Counted from the stretch's first letter, positions 8,640 to 16,666 are shown. The stretch is DNA of 64,000 nucleotides from Candidatus Scalindua japonica (GCF_002443295.1 NZ_BAOS01000028.1:310001-374000), one strand, 5' to 3'. Made by a program: numbers and translations. Notes: generated by a model not told the origin, from the sequence alone.

Positions 8640-9217
8640 CGAATAAGGTGTTTATTATGGGTAGGTATAAGGACTTTGCTGATGGTAAAAAGGTTCAAGC
8701 ATTGACAAAAAAATTGTTTTAAAAAAATAGTGCTAAATCCGTAAAAAATTTATAATCAGATTAACCCACCCGTTAGTATGGATGGCCATAATTATTGTTG
8801 CAAAATTTCTACTTCTCCATATCACATTGTGTAGTGTCCTGGAAAGAGGTTGTTCTTTTTGATACTGCATTGCCTTTGCGTTTTTACAAAACGTCTTTTT
8901 TCAGCCTTAGGAAACTCTCGGCCTGGTGGTTACATTGGGTTGATCTTTAAAAACTATACATTGCCTGAAATAATTTTCTATATTCCTGATGACTACGGTG
9001 TTGTGCGTGTCGCTATCAACAGGTATGCGGGGTTAAATAAGTCTTCTCTATTTATTTTTTTAATTGTTTTCTATCTGCTGTTTTTTTGTTTGGAGGAATT
9101 GTTTTAAATGGACTTCCTTTGTCTATATTTTACTGGTGGAGGTCAAGAAAGTATCGTTTTGTTACACAAGATATGAGACGGCTTTTTTAAAAATATACAA
9201 AATATAGTGTTTTTTGC
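8640..9217. other. Long intergenic gap with one doubtful ORF
   Basis: The gap is AT-rich. A TTG-started frame (8850-9107) would give an 85-residue protein with a hydrophobic C-terminus and an upstream AAAGAGG, but no homology is recognised and its amino-acid composition looks like translated non-coding DNA; it is not called as a gene. No tRNA or obvious RNA element is seen. Confidence 0.3.
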
Positions 9218-9245
9218 TTGACAATATATTGTGATTTGTTAAATT
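9218..9245 (+). promoter_or_regulatory. Candidate sigma-70 promoter for the KPAAKK-protein gene
   Basis: TTGACA at 9218-9223 is a perfect -35 box, followed after 16 bases by TAAATT at 9240-9245, a four-of-six -10 match. It lies about 140 bases upstream of the small basic protein gene at 9384, leaving a leader that contains a strong hairpin. Confidence 0.5.
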
Positions 9246-9285
9246 ACGCACGCAGGTGACTGCTTGTCGGAATTAAATATTTAGT

Positions 9286-9313
9286 TTTGCTGACAGGTTA
9301 AAGTGTCAGCAAA
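9286..9313 (+). promoter_or_regulatory. Perfect 10-bp-arm hairpin in the leader of the small basic protein
   Basis: TTTGCTGACA at 9286-9295 pairs perfectly with TGTCAGCAAA at 9304-9313 across an 8-base loop. The hairpin lies between the candidate promoter and the ATG at 9384. It is followed by a mixed AT sequence rather than a clean T run, so it may be a protein-binding palindrome, a stabilising RNA element or a weak terminator. Confidence 0.5.
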
Positions 9314-9383
9314 TCAATAGTAACTTTTAATTACGTAATTTTTTTAAATTAATCATAATTGGGAATGTGAGAGAAGGTGAAAA

Positions 9384-9488
9384 ATGGTAGTAAAAAAAGC
9401 AGTGGCCAAGAGGAAACCTGCAGCTAAGAAAAAGTGTGCAACAAGAAAACCGGCGGCTAAGAAAAAAATAGCAGCTAAGAAAAGATAA
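9384..9488 (+). CDS. Tiny histone-H1-like Lys/Ala-rich protein
   Basis: ATG 9384 is preceded by GAGAAGGTG at good distance and opens a 34-codon frame made almost entirely of Lys, Ala, Arg and Pro, with the repeated unit KPAAKKK (MVVKKAVAKRKPAAKK at the start, RKPAAKKKIAAKKR at the end). Such AAKK/KPAAKK repeats are the hallmark of bacterial histone-H1-like DNA-binding tails. Function by analogy would be nucleoid or nucleic-acid binding by charge. One Cys is present. The gene lies 37 bases upstream of a glutaredoxin-like gene and is probably co-transcribed. Confidence 0.75.
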   Translation: MVVKKAVAKRKPAAKKKCATRKPAAKKKIAAKKR

Positions 9489-9525
9489 GCATTGCGAAAA
9501 ATATTTAAATTTATCAGGAGATATT

Positions 9526-9726
9526 GTGAAGTATATTTACACGGCACCAGATTGTCCGAAGTGCGAATCATTAAAGGAAAGTTATAAGATGCAAAGCATT
9601 GAATTTGTCGAGAGAGATGCGGAAAGACTTAAAAACCCAGCGCACGATCGAGATGATATAGATATTGAAGCGTTTGTTCAGCTTTCGATGCAAAACATGG
9701 TCTTACCTGTAGAAATCGATAAATAG
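9526..9726 (+). CDS. Small glutaredoxin-like protein with CPKC motif
   Basis: The start is GTG 9526 with CAGGAG six bases upstream. The 66-residue product begins MKYIYTAPDCPKCESLKESY, a beta strand followed by a C-X2-C redox motif at the start of a helix, as in glutaredoxins and NrdH-like thioredoxins. The rest is shorter than a full thioredoxin fold (~75-85 residues) and lacks an obvious cis-Pro region apart from MVLPVEIDK near the end, which resembles the TVPVI-type loop. A small disulfide oxidoreductase or metal-binding protein is the likeliest role. Confidence 0.65.
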   Translation: MKYIYTAPDCPKCESLKESYKMQSIEFVERDAERLKNPAHDRDDIDIEAFVQLSMQNMVLPVEIDK

Positions 9727-9791
9727 AAATAAAAAACCTATTCCCGTTAAGAAATTTTTTCTGTGTCTGCTTTTGGGAACTGATAAGCGCT

Positions 9792-10844
9792 CTATAGTAT
9801 TAGCATGCAATCTCCATAGCTGTAGAACCTATAGCTGTGGCTTATAGCTTCTTCGTAAGAAGTAGCGATGTTTTCCCGTCCTGCAAAGGCAGACACAAGT
9901 AGAAGTAACGTTGACCTCTGCAGGTGGAAGTTCGTTATCAATGAGTCTGTAAGTTTAAACTTGTATGGTGGATATATAAACAAATTGGTCCATCCTGAAT
10001 TTTTTCCTGTTGTTTGATTTTTTGCTATTGTTTCCAGAGCTCTACACGTTGTTGTTCCAGTTGCAATAATTCTTTTGCCATGTGACTTTGCTTTATTTAT
10101 GGTATCTATTGCTTCTTCAGGAATATTATAAAACTCTTTGTGTATAGTATGTTGTCTGAAATCTTCTTTATGTATGGGTTTGAATGTTCCTAAACCAACA
10201 TGTAAAGTTATGTAAACTATGTTTATTCCTTTGCAAGTTATTTCTTCCAGTAGTTTTGATGTGAAGTGAAGGCCAGCGGTGGGCGCAGCAATTGCTCCTG
10301 TTGTTTTTGCATAAATTGTTTGATAGCGTTCTTCGTCATGTATTCCATGCGATTTGTTATTTGAATCTCTCTTTATATATGGTGGTAGTGGCATGCGGCC
10401 GGAACTTTCGATCATTTTTATAAATTTTTCTCTGTCCTCAGATCTAATTATCCAACTCCCTGTCTCATTTCGCCATAAAATCTGTCCTTTTACGCCGTTA
10501 TCAAAATTGAGGACTTCATTTTCTTTTAGTCTATGATTTGATTGTAAAAGAACTTCCCATGTATTCTCTTCAAGCTCTTTTATAATAAGACCCTCTACTT
10601 TGCCACCTGTTGTTCTGGTGCCATGAATCCTTGCGGGGGACACTTTAGTGTCATTCAGGACTAAAACATCTCCACAATTTAAATATTCAATAATTTCATG
10701 AAATTTTCTGTGCTCAATTCTAGAGCTTTTCTTATGAAGTACAAGCAGGCGTGATTCATCTCTTTTTGTTATTGGGTATTGAGCGATAAGATTCTTTGGA
10801 AGATCATAATCGTAGTTGCTGGTTTTGTAGGGAGTCGTATTCAT
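9792..10844 (-). CDS. queA: S-adenosylmethionine:tRNA ribosyltransferase-isomerase (QueA)
   Basis: QueA transfers and isomerises the ribose of SAM to 7-aminomethyl-7-deazaguanine in tRNA, forming epoxyqueuosine at the wobble position. Characteristic segments are YDLPKNLIAQYP at the N-terminus, GRMPLPPYIKR, ERYQTIYAKTTGAIAAPTAGLHFT, HVGLGTFKPI and ATGTTTCRALE. The length of 350 residues is typical. The gene stands alone and points away from the mraZ cluster. A queuosine-glycosylase-type gene occurs elsewhere in the window at 39816. Confidence 0.95.
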   Translation of the reverse strand: MNTTPYKTSNYDYDLPKNLIAQYPITKRDESRLLVLHKKSSRIEHRKFHEIIEYLNCGDVLVLNDTKVSPARIHGTRTTGGKVEGLIIKELEENTWEVLLQSNHRLKENEVLNFDNGVKGQILWRNETGSWIIRSEDREKFIKMIESSGRMPLPPYIKRDSNNKSHGIHDEERYQTIYAKTTGAIAAPTAGLHFTSKLLEEITCKGINIVYITLHVGLGTFKPIHKEDFRQHTIHKEFYNIPEEAIDTINKAKSHGKRIIATGTTTCRALETIAKNQTTGKNSGWTNLFIYPPYKFKLTDSLITNFHLQRSTLLLLVSAFAGRENIATSYEEAISHSYRFYSYGDCMLIL

Positions 10845-11095
10845 AATTTAATATTTAGAAATTTCAAAGTTGATAATCTTTCGATTCCTCCTTCCATGCC
10901 AGATCGAACGGGGAGGCGAAGGATAATTCTTGTCGTAATAGCGACCTGACTTATTACTTAAAAATGGTTATTTTTAGCAAAAAAAATATTATGTATTGTT
11001 ATACAATATGTTGTTGCCTTTTTCAAATAAACATTATATATGGCAAGAAGGGTGGGAATTTAAAAACTAAATGTAAAGATTTTCAAAATAAAGAC
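10845..11095. other. Divergent intergenic region between queA and mraZ
   Basis: The region is AT-rich and has no gene. It contains the start regions of two divergent transcripts; the only sites identifiable by eye are the promoter and MraZ boxes described separately at its right side. Confidence 0.4.
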
Positions 11096-11123
11096 TTGAC
11101 AAAGGTGAAAAATGGTGTATTTT
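11096..11123 (+). promoter_or_regulatory. Candidate sigma-70 promoter of the dcw cluster (Pmra)
   Basis: TTGACA at 11096-11101 is a perfect -35 element; TATTTT at 11118-11123 after a 16-base spacer is a four-of-six -10 element. It is placed immediately upstream of the MraZ boxes and mraZ, just as the mra promoter is arranged in other bacteria. Confidence 0.6.
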
Positions 11124-11132
11124 CCACATAAA

Positions 11133-11157
11133 TGGTGAGAGGTGGGTAAGAGTGGGG
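11133..11157 (+). promoter_or_regulatory. Three MraZ boxes (TGGNN repeats at 10-bp period)
   Basis: TGGTG (11133-11137), TGGGT (11143-11147) and TGGGG (11153-11157) lie exactly ten bases apart, matching the known MraZ operator of TGGGN direct repeats separated by five bases. The first box deviates at its fourth base. The boxes sit between the promoter and the mraZ start, so MraZ most likely represses its own cluster; the last box overlaps the ribosome-binding region. Confidence 0.8.
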
Positions 11158-11166
11158 AATTAATAA

Positions 11167-11631
11167 ATGGCCATATTTACTGGAAAACATCTACATACTA
11201 TTGACGATAAAAACCGATTAGCCATACCTTCTTCGATACGAAAATGTATTGATGAAGAATCAGAGGGTAGTGGGTTTTTCGTAACACCAGGTCTGGATAA
11301 ATGCCTTGCGCTTTATTCGCCGCTTCATTTCAAAGAAATTTCAGAAAAATACCATGCACAAGTGTCTACAAATAGAAAAGCCCGGAATTTTCAGCGCCAT
11401 TTTTTTTCAAACTCAAAAAAAGTTGATTGTGACAAACAGGGAAGAATTATCATTCCTCCAATGCACATGAACTATGCCGGTCTTAATAAGGACGTCATTA
11501 TTGTCGGAGTAATGGACAAGATAGAGATATGGGACTCAAAATGTTGGGATGAAGTTGAAGCAGAAAACAGCGAGAGCTTTGAACAAGACGCAGAGGATCT
11601 CTTTTGTCTGGGGTCTCTCCCAAGCTTATAA
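11167..11631 (+). CDS. mraZ: Transcriptional regulator MraZ
   Basis: MraZ is a ring-forming DNA-binding protein with two AbrB-like SpoVT domains, repressing the division/cell-wall cluster. The first repeat shows HTIDDKNRLAIPSSIRK, the second KKVDCDKQGRIIIPPMH, both with the conserved D-x-(K/Q)-x-R-(L/I)-x-(I/L)-P core. The length of 154 residues is typical. It is the first gene of the cluster and is followed 49 bases later by rsmH, the classic order. Its probable operator lies just upstream. Confidence 0.95.
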   Translation: MAIFTGKHLHTIDDKNRLAIPSSIRKCIDEESEGSGFFVTPGLDKCLALYSPLHFKEISEKYHAQVSTNRKARNFQRHFFSNSKKVDCDKQGRIIIPPMHMNYAGLNKDVIIVGVMDKIEIWDSKCWDEVEAENSESFEQDAEDLFCLGSLPSL

Positions 11632-11680
11632 CAAGAAAACCGTTTTGTAGGATTTTAAGTAATGGAAAAAATTGGAATTA

Positions 11681-12601
11681 ATGATTTCTCTTGATGCTGA
11701 CCTTTCGCCGCATAGACCTGTTATGCTTGATGAGGCTATAAGTTTTATTAAGCCGGGTAATGGCGACATTATAGTTGATGCTACAATTGGTGCAGGAGGG
11801 CATAGTTGTGAAATATTAAAGAAAATCAAACCTGATGGGCGTCTTATTGGAATAGATAAAGATGCTGAGATACTGAAGATATCAGGTAAATTTCTATCAA
11901 AGATAAGTGATTGTTACGAACTGTATCAAGCTGATTTCGATGATTTAGGCTGTGTGCTTGAAAAATTAAGGATTAGTAAGGTCAATGGTATTCTGCTTGA
12001 CCTGGGAGTTTCTTCATTGCAATTGGATTCTCCGGATCGTGGTTTTAGCTTTAGCAAAGAAGGACCTTTAGATATGAGAATGGATAGAACACAGGGTATA
12101 ACTGCTGAAGATTTGCTAAAAAGACTTTCTGAAAGAGAAATGGCAGATATTTTCTGGAGATATGGTGAGGAGAGAAGATCCAGGCGTATTGCAAGGGCAA
12201 TTATGCAGGAGAAGAAACGTGGTGTTGGTATAAAGACAACGACACAATTAGCAAAAATCGTTGAAAAAGCTCTGTACATTCCCGGAAAATATCAAAAGCA
12301 AAGAAGGATTCATCCTGCCACTCGTGTATTTCAGGCATTACGAATAGTTGTTAATGAGGAGCTAAAAAGCCTGGAGCATTTTCTAAATAATATCTATGAG
12401 TTTCTAACCAGTGGGTCGAGAATTGTTGTAATATCGTTTCATTCTCTTGAGGATCGGCTAGTAAAAATGGCTTTTCGTAAAGAGCAAAATATATCGCGCC
12501 TGGAAATTCTGACAAAAAAACCTCTTGTTCCTCTCGATTCTGAGATCAGAGAAAACCCCAGATCCAGAAGCGCTAAACTTCGAGCAGCAGAAAGGACATA
12601 A
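11681..12601 (+). CDS. rsmH: 16S rRNA (cytosine(1402)-N4)-methyltransferase RsmH
   Basis: RsmH (MraW) uses SAM to methylate C1402 in the 16S rRNA decoding centre. Recognisable parts are HRPVMLDEAISFI, the SAM-binding DATIGAGGHS, GILLDLGVSSLQLD, RGFSFSKEGPLDMRMD, HPATRVFQALRI and ISFHSLEDRLVK. The start is placed at ATG 11681, giving the usual short segment before HRPVML; a TTG three codons earlier (11672) is also possible. The gene precedes the FtsL-like gene by three bases, supporting one transcript. Confidence 0.95.
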   Translation: MISLDADLSPHRPVMLDEAISFIKPGNGDIIVDATIGAGGHSCEILKKIKPDGRLIGIDKDAEILKISGKFLSKISDCYELYQADFDDLGCVLEKLRISKVNGILLDLGVSSLQLDSPDRGFSFSKEGPLDMRMDRTQGITAEDLLKRLSEREMADIFWRYGEERRSRRIARAIMQEKKRGVGIKTTTQLAKIVEKALYIPGKYQKQRRIHPATRVFQALRIVVNEELKSLEHFLNNIYEFLTSGSRIVVISFHSLEDRLVKMAFRKEQNISRLEILTKKPLVPLDSEIRENPRSRSAKLRAAERT

Positions 12602-12604
12602 CCT

Positions 12605-12916
12605 ATGAAAGTTTGCAGATACGGTTGTATACTCGTCGTTATTTTAATTATGGCAATCTTTACTATGTCGGAAGGTTCGAGAAAAATACAGATTGGATAC
12701 GATATTACCAGAATGGAATATGAGCTGGCGAGATTGTCAGAAGAGAGCAAAAAGTTGAAATTCAAATCAAATGAATTAAAAAAACCAGAGAAGATATCTA
12801 TGAAGGTGAAAAATATGAAACTTGATCTGAGTGTTCAACAGGATGAGGATATTGCCGTAGCAAAAGAATCTCATAAGCATTTAGATAAGAAGCTGGAACA
12901 CAAGATAGAGGCTTAA
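12605..12916 (+). CDS. ftsL: FtsL-like division protein
   Basis: The call rests on position (between rsmH and the FtsI-type transpeptidase) and architecture: 103 residues, a single N-terminal membrane segment (YGCILVVILIMAIFTMS), then a charged heptad-like coiled coil (YDITRMEYELARLSEESKKL and following), as expected of FtsL. Sequence identity to known FtsL proteins is not evident by eye, but the family is notoriously divergent. It would be bitopic with the coiled coil in the periplasm, scaffolding FtsW-FtsI with FtsQ. It starts three bases after rsmH. Confidence 0.7.
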   Translation: MKVCRYGCILVVILIMAIFTMSEGSRKIQIGYDITRMEYELARLSEESKKLKFKSNELKKPEKISMKVKNMKLDLSVQQDEDIAVAKESHKHLDKKLEHKIEA

Positions 12917-12959
12917 ATTTTTCAAATTTCTAACTCATATAGTTGTTAAGTTAAATAAA

Positions 12960-14714
12960 ATGCAAAAATCAGAAACGATTCCAAAGAGTTTTAAAATAAG
13001 GGCAAATATCTTGTGTATCTGTATATTTGTAATTTTTGCAGCCCTTCTCTATCAACTGATTCGTATACAGCTTTTTGATCATAAAAAATATTCTACTTTA
13101 GCGTTTTCACAGCAATTTAAAAAACAGGGTATTCCTACAAGAAGGGGGAATGTTTTTGACAGAAGAGGAAAGCCTCTGGCAAAATCAATTCAAGTAAGCT
13201 CTGTTTTTGCGGATCCTTTGTCGATAGAGGATACAGGTAAAACTGCTAAGGTTTTATCAAATGTGTTGGGCCTCAAGAAGGCAGATGTTGTTAATTTGTT
13301 AAACAAGAAGAAAAGGTTTGTCTGGATAAAAAGAAGAATATCGGATGAACAGGCGGATGTGGTAAGTCAGTTTAATCTTAAAGGTATTGGCTTAAGGCAA
13401 GAACACAAAAGGGTCTATCCATATGAAACACTCTGTTCTCAGGTCTTAGGTTTTACCGATGTAGATGAAAATGGAATTGAAGGTATAGAAAAATCCCTTA
13501 ATCATATTTTTTCCGGAAGTAAAGGTTCAAAGGTAGTAGAAAAAGATGGTTTCCAGCATCAATTTGCCACTTTAAAGGAAAAAACGGTCTCCGCAAAATA
13601 TGGAAATAGTGTCTATCTAACTATTGATTGTGAGGTTCAGAAAATAGTTGAGGAGGAGCTTGAGAAAGCATGTCAACAGTGGAACCCGAACTCCGCTATT
13701 GCTATTGCAATGGACCCTTCTACAGGAGAGGTGTTAGCAATGGCTAATTACCCTACATTTGATCCAAATTTTGTTTGTGATTCAAAAGCGGAAGAGAGGC
13801 GTAACAGGGCAATAACTGATTGCTTTGAACCGGGCTCATTGATTAAACCCTTAATTGTAAGTGCCGCACTGGATAGTGGTCTGGTGAAAGAGGATGAAAT
13901 ACTTTTCTGTTATAACGGTGCATATCCAGTAAATGGTGGAAGGAGAGTAATTAGAGACTCTCATTCTTACGGTAATTTAAGTGTAGCTGAGATCATAGTT
14001 CATTCGAGCAATATAGGGATGGCACAATTAGGGCAGAGAATAAAGAAGGATAAATTACATAGATATTTGGATGATTTTGCTTTTGGTAAAAAAACAGGAA
14101 TATCATTACCAGGTGAAGCCAAAGGTATTGTGTGGCCGGTTAAACGATGGTCAGTTGATTCAGAAATGTCTATTTCCTACGGGTATGAGACAACCGTAAC
14201 TCCAATACAGATGGTGACCGCCTTCTGTTCCATTGCTAATGGTGGAACGTTATTGAAACCGCGAATAATCAGTAAGATAACTGACTATTCAGGTAAAAGG
14301 GTGAAAAAAAAATATGATACTCCTCGACGAATCAGGAGAGTAATCTCTCCGGAGATTGCGAGGAAAGTAATGTCTCCAATCCTTGAGGATGTTGTAAATG
14401 AAGGTACCGGTAAAAAAGCAAATCTTTCTATGTATAGGGTCGCCGGTAAGACAGGAACGGCTCAGAAATTAATAATGGTTGGTGATGAAATGGAATATTC
14501 TAAAAAACACCACATTGGTTCATTTGTAGGGTTTGCGCCTGCGGAGGAACCAAAAATCTGTGTTTTGGTGTCATTAAATGAACCCAAAAAGAAAGATGAT
14601 AAATATATATACTATGGTGGTTCTGTAGCCGCGCCTGCAGTAAGTAAAATTATAGAAAAAACTCTTAATTATATGGAATTTGGTCCGCAATATGTGCAGT
14701 TAGCTCAAAAATAA
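12960..14714 (+). CDS. ftsI: Peptidoglycan transpeptidase FtsI (class B penicillin-binding protein)
   Basis: FtsI crosslinks septal peptidoglycan. Residues ~17-36 form a membrane anchor; the pedimer domain begins at IPTRRGNVFDRRGKPLA. The penicillin-binding domain has all three motifs: S-X-X-K as SLIK (Ser293, Lys296), S-X-N as SSN (349-351) and KTG (497-499). At 584 residues it is the usual FtsI/SpoVD size and lacks a C-terminal PASTA pair. It follows the FtsL-like gene and is followed by a strong terminator hairpin, so it is the last gene of the first transcription segment. Confidence 0.95.
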   Translation: MQKSETIPKSFKIRANILCICIFVIFAALLYQLIRIQLFDHKKYSTLAFSQQFKKQGIPTRRGNVFDRRGKPLAKSIQVSSVFADPLSIEDTGKTAKVLSNVLGLKKADVVNLLNKKKRFVWIKRRISDEQADVVSQFNLKGIGLRQEHKRVYPYETLCSQVLGFTDVDENGIEGIEKSLNHIFSGSKGSKVVEKDGFQHQFATLKEKTVSAKYGNSVYLTIDCEVQKIVEEELEKACQQWNPNSAIAIAMDPSTGEVLAMANYPTFDPNFVCDSKAEERRNRAITDCFEPGSLIKPLIVSAALDSGLVKEDEILFCYNGAYPVNGGRRVIRDSHSYGNLSVAEIIVHSSNIGMAQLGQRIKKDKLHRYLDDFAFGKKTGISLPGEAKGIVWPVKRWSVDSEMSISYGYETTVTPIQMVTAFCSIANGGTLLKPRIISKITDYSGKRVKKKYDTPRRIRRVISPEIARKVMSPILEDVVNEGTGKKANLSMYRVAGKTGTAQKLIMVGDEMEYSKKHHIGSFVGFAPAEEPKICVLVSLNEPKKKDDKYIYYGGSVAAPAVSKIIEKTLNYMEFGPQYVQLAQK

Positions 14715-14754
14715 TTTTAGTGGGGAGTAACCTTATTACGAAGGGAGGTGGTAT

Positions 14755-14778
14755 ATGGTCAAAAATGCTGGAAGGTAG
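14755..14778 (+). CDS. Possible 7-codon leader peptide
   Basis: A very strong ribosome site (AAGGGAGGTG, 14741-14750) stands four bases before an ATG that opens Met-Val-Lys-Asn-Ala-Gly-Arg-stop. It is followed immediately by two hairpins, the second a terminator. Such an arrangement resembles a translated leader that controls read-through; the codons do not contain an obvious run of one amino acid. It could also be a relic of a larger gene whose ribosome site survives. Confidence 0.4.
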   Translation: MVKNAGR

Positions 14779-14779
14779 G

Positions 14780-14798
14780 TACATCAGTGGGTGATGTA
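14780..14798 (+). promoter_or_regulatory. Small hairpin in the ftsI-murE leader
   Basis: TACATCA (14780-14786) pairs with TGATGTA (14792-14798) around a GTGGG loop. It lies directly after the mini-ORF stop codon and just before the terminator hairpin, where a translating ribosome could cover or expose it. Confidence 0.5.
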
Positions 14799-14800
14799 TT

Positions 14801-14850
14801 GATACCCTATGCTGCTCCAATTTTTTGGGGACAGTATAGGGTATCGTTTT
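14801..14850 (+). terminator. Strong Rho-independent terminator between ftsI and murE
   Basis: GATACCCTAT (14801-14810) pairs perfectly with ATAGGGTATC (14836-14845). The stem continues inward four more pairs including one G-U (GCTG with CAGT) and then loosely by TCC/GGG. The hairpin is followed by GTTTTTAATTTTTA, a T-rich tail. It would end the mraZ-rsmH-ftsL-ftsI transcript, or act as an attenuator for the downstream mur genes. Confidence 0.8.
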
Positions 14851-14885
14851 TAATTTTTATACTATTATTTTAAAAGGAGAATCCC

Positions 14886-15116
14886 ATGACAACTAAAGAA
14901 TTAGAGAAACGTAATTTTCTCACTTGGTATAAATATTCTGATAAAAAAGAGTTGGGAAATTCAAAAGAGAAAAACCATGAAGTATGGGAAAGATTGTATA
15001 GTGAATGTTCAAATGAAATAGAAGTGATAAACAGAACAAAACAGATGTATGAATCCGTCTCACAACATGAATTAGGTATACAGAAATTTGATCTCTCTTT
15101 AAAAATTTCAATATAG
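14886..15116 (+). CDS. Hypothetical 76-residue acidic/charged protein in the dcw cluster
   Basis: The ATG is preceded by AAAAGGAG at ideal spacing, so translation is credible. The product (MTTKELEKRNFLTWYKYSD, then a long charged helix with EVWERLYSECSNEIEVINRTK) has no signal peptide or membrane segment and no family I recognise. It lies between ftsI and murE, 16 bases before murE, just behind the leader/terminator. A helical cytoplasmic protein translated with the wall-synthesis enzymes is all that can be inferred. Confidence 0.65.
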   Translation: MTTKELEKRNFLTWYKYSDKKELGNSKEKNHEVWERLYSECSNEIEVINRTKQMYESVSQHELGIQKFDLSLKISI

Positions 15117-15132
15117 TAACTATGGTTTTTTA

Positions 15133-16605
15133 ATGAAATTAAGTACGTTGGTTCACCATTTGAACTCTGTGGAAACATACAACTTTTGTAATACAGATAT
15201 TACAGGCATTGCCAATGATTCCAGAAAAATAAGGCCTGGTTATCTCTATGTCGCAATTAAGGGATATAAGACGGACGGGCATAATTTCATTAAAGAATCT
15301 ATTGAATGCGGCGCGCAGGCAATCGTTAGTGAGGAAGTCTTTCCTCTTAATGCAAAGATTCCTCATATAATTGTACGTAACGCTAGAAAAGCGCTCTCCT
15401 CTTTGAGTTGTTGTTTCTATAACAACCCATCTCAAAAAATTAATGTTGTTGGTGTAACGGGAACAAATGGTAAAACTACTACTACATTTCTAACAAAATC
15501 TATAATTGAAAAAGCAGGATACGAGACAGGATTAATCGGTACTATTAATTATCAAATAGGAAGAAATGTAGTACCTGCGCAGGAGACAACTCCTGAATCA
15601 GTTGAGCTACAAAGGCTCATCGCGGAAATGGCAGCAGCAAAGATGAGATTTGCAGTCATGGAAGTATCTTCCCACTCTGCTATGCAGTATAGAATTGAGA
15701 ATGTTAATTTTAAAACTGCTGTTTTTACCAATATAAGTGCAGAACACATGGATTATCATAAAACAATCTCAAATTATTTAAATGCCAAGGTAGAGTTGTT
15801 TAAGAATTTAAAAAAAGACTCTTTTGCTGTACTAAATGCAGATGACAAGTATAGTGAATATTTTGCCGATAGAACAAGAGCTAAAATCTTATGGTATGGA
15901 ATTAAGAATAATGCTGACATTAAAGCGGATATAGGTAAAGAATCTACAAGTAATATTATGATTATGTTAAATTATGCGGGAAGAGAAATGGATGTGAAAA
16001 TACCCTTTGTGGGTTTACACAATGTTTACAATGTACTTGCCTCGGCTGCAAGTGCAGTTTCTCTTGGATTTGAACTTGATGCCATAAAATCCGGTATCGA
16101 AACCGCCCCTGTTATCCCAGGGAGGTTAGAGAACGTACCTTGTGACCTTGGTTTCAGGGTTGTTGTTGACTATGCCCATACTCCTCATGCTCTGGAAACA
16201 GTACTGCACGCATTAAGGAATCTGGTAAAAGGTAGAGTGCTTCTTGTTTTTGGTTGTGGAGGTGATAGGGATAAAGAAAAACGTCCGGAGATGGGAAGAA
16301 TAGCTGATGAAAACTCTGATATTTTCTGGATCACAAATGATAACCCTCGTTCAGAGGACCCTGTAAATATTATAGATGATATCACTGTGGGAATAAAGTC
16401 AGGCCGAGCGTTACATATTCAAACAGATAGATATAAAGCAATAGAAGAAGCTCTTTCTGAGGCAAAAGATGATGATCTGCTGCTTATTGCCGGAAAGGGA
16501 CATGAAAAATATCAAATAATCAAAGATACCATAATCCCTTTCGATGACAGAGTGGTGGCGATGAAGATACTTTCTGAGAAATCTGATAAAAAGAGTTGTA
16601 AATAA
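15133..16605 (+). CDS. murE: UDP-MurNAc-tripeptide synthetase MurE (meso-DAP adding)
   Basis: MurE adds the third residue to UDP-MurNAc-Ala-Glu. The Mur ligase domains are clear: substrate domain (GIANDSRKIRPGYLYVAIKG), ATP site GVTGTNGKTTTT at about residue 110, central domain with the carbamylated-Lys region, and the C-terminal VDYAHTPHALE and DNPRSEDP. The DNPR motif is the known marker for meso-diaminopimelate specificity. The length of 490 residues is normal. It is the first wall-precursor enzyme after the terminator. Confidence 0.96.
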   Translation: MKLSTLVHHLNSVETYNFCNTDITGIANDSRKIRPGYLYVAIKGYKTDGHNFIKESIECGAQAIVSEEVFPLNAKIPHIIVRNARKALSSLSCCFYNNPSQKINVVGVTGTNGKTTTTFLTKSIIEKAGYETGLIGTINYQIGRNVVPAQETTPESVELQRLIAEMAAAKMRFAVMEVSSHSAMQYRIENVNFKTAVFTNISAEHMDYHKTISNYLNAKVELFKNLKKDSFAVLNADDKYSEYFADRTRAKILWYGIKNNADIKADIGKESTSNIMIMLNYAGREMDVKIPFVGLHNVYNVLASAASAVSLGFELDAIKSGIETAPVIPGRLENVPCDLGFRVVVDYAHTPHALETVLHALRNLVKGRVLLVFGCGGDRDKEKRPEMGRIADENSDIFWITNDNPRSEDPVNIIDDITVGIKSGRALHIQTDRYKAIEEALSEAKDDDLLLIAGKGHEKYQIIKDTIIPFDDRVVAMKILSEKSDKKSCK

Positions 16606-16666
16606 CAATATTGTTGTACTCTGGTTCCTGTGCCTTTTTTAATGTTCTTATTTGAGAGATAAGTAA

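Noticed and set aside
8850-9107. 85-codon TTG-started frame with upstream AAAGAGG
   Set aside because: No homology recognised and composition typical of translated AT-rich non-coding DNA; listed only within the gap description.
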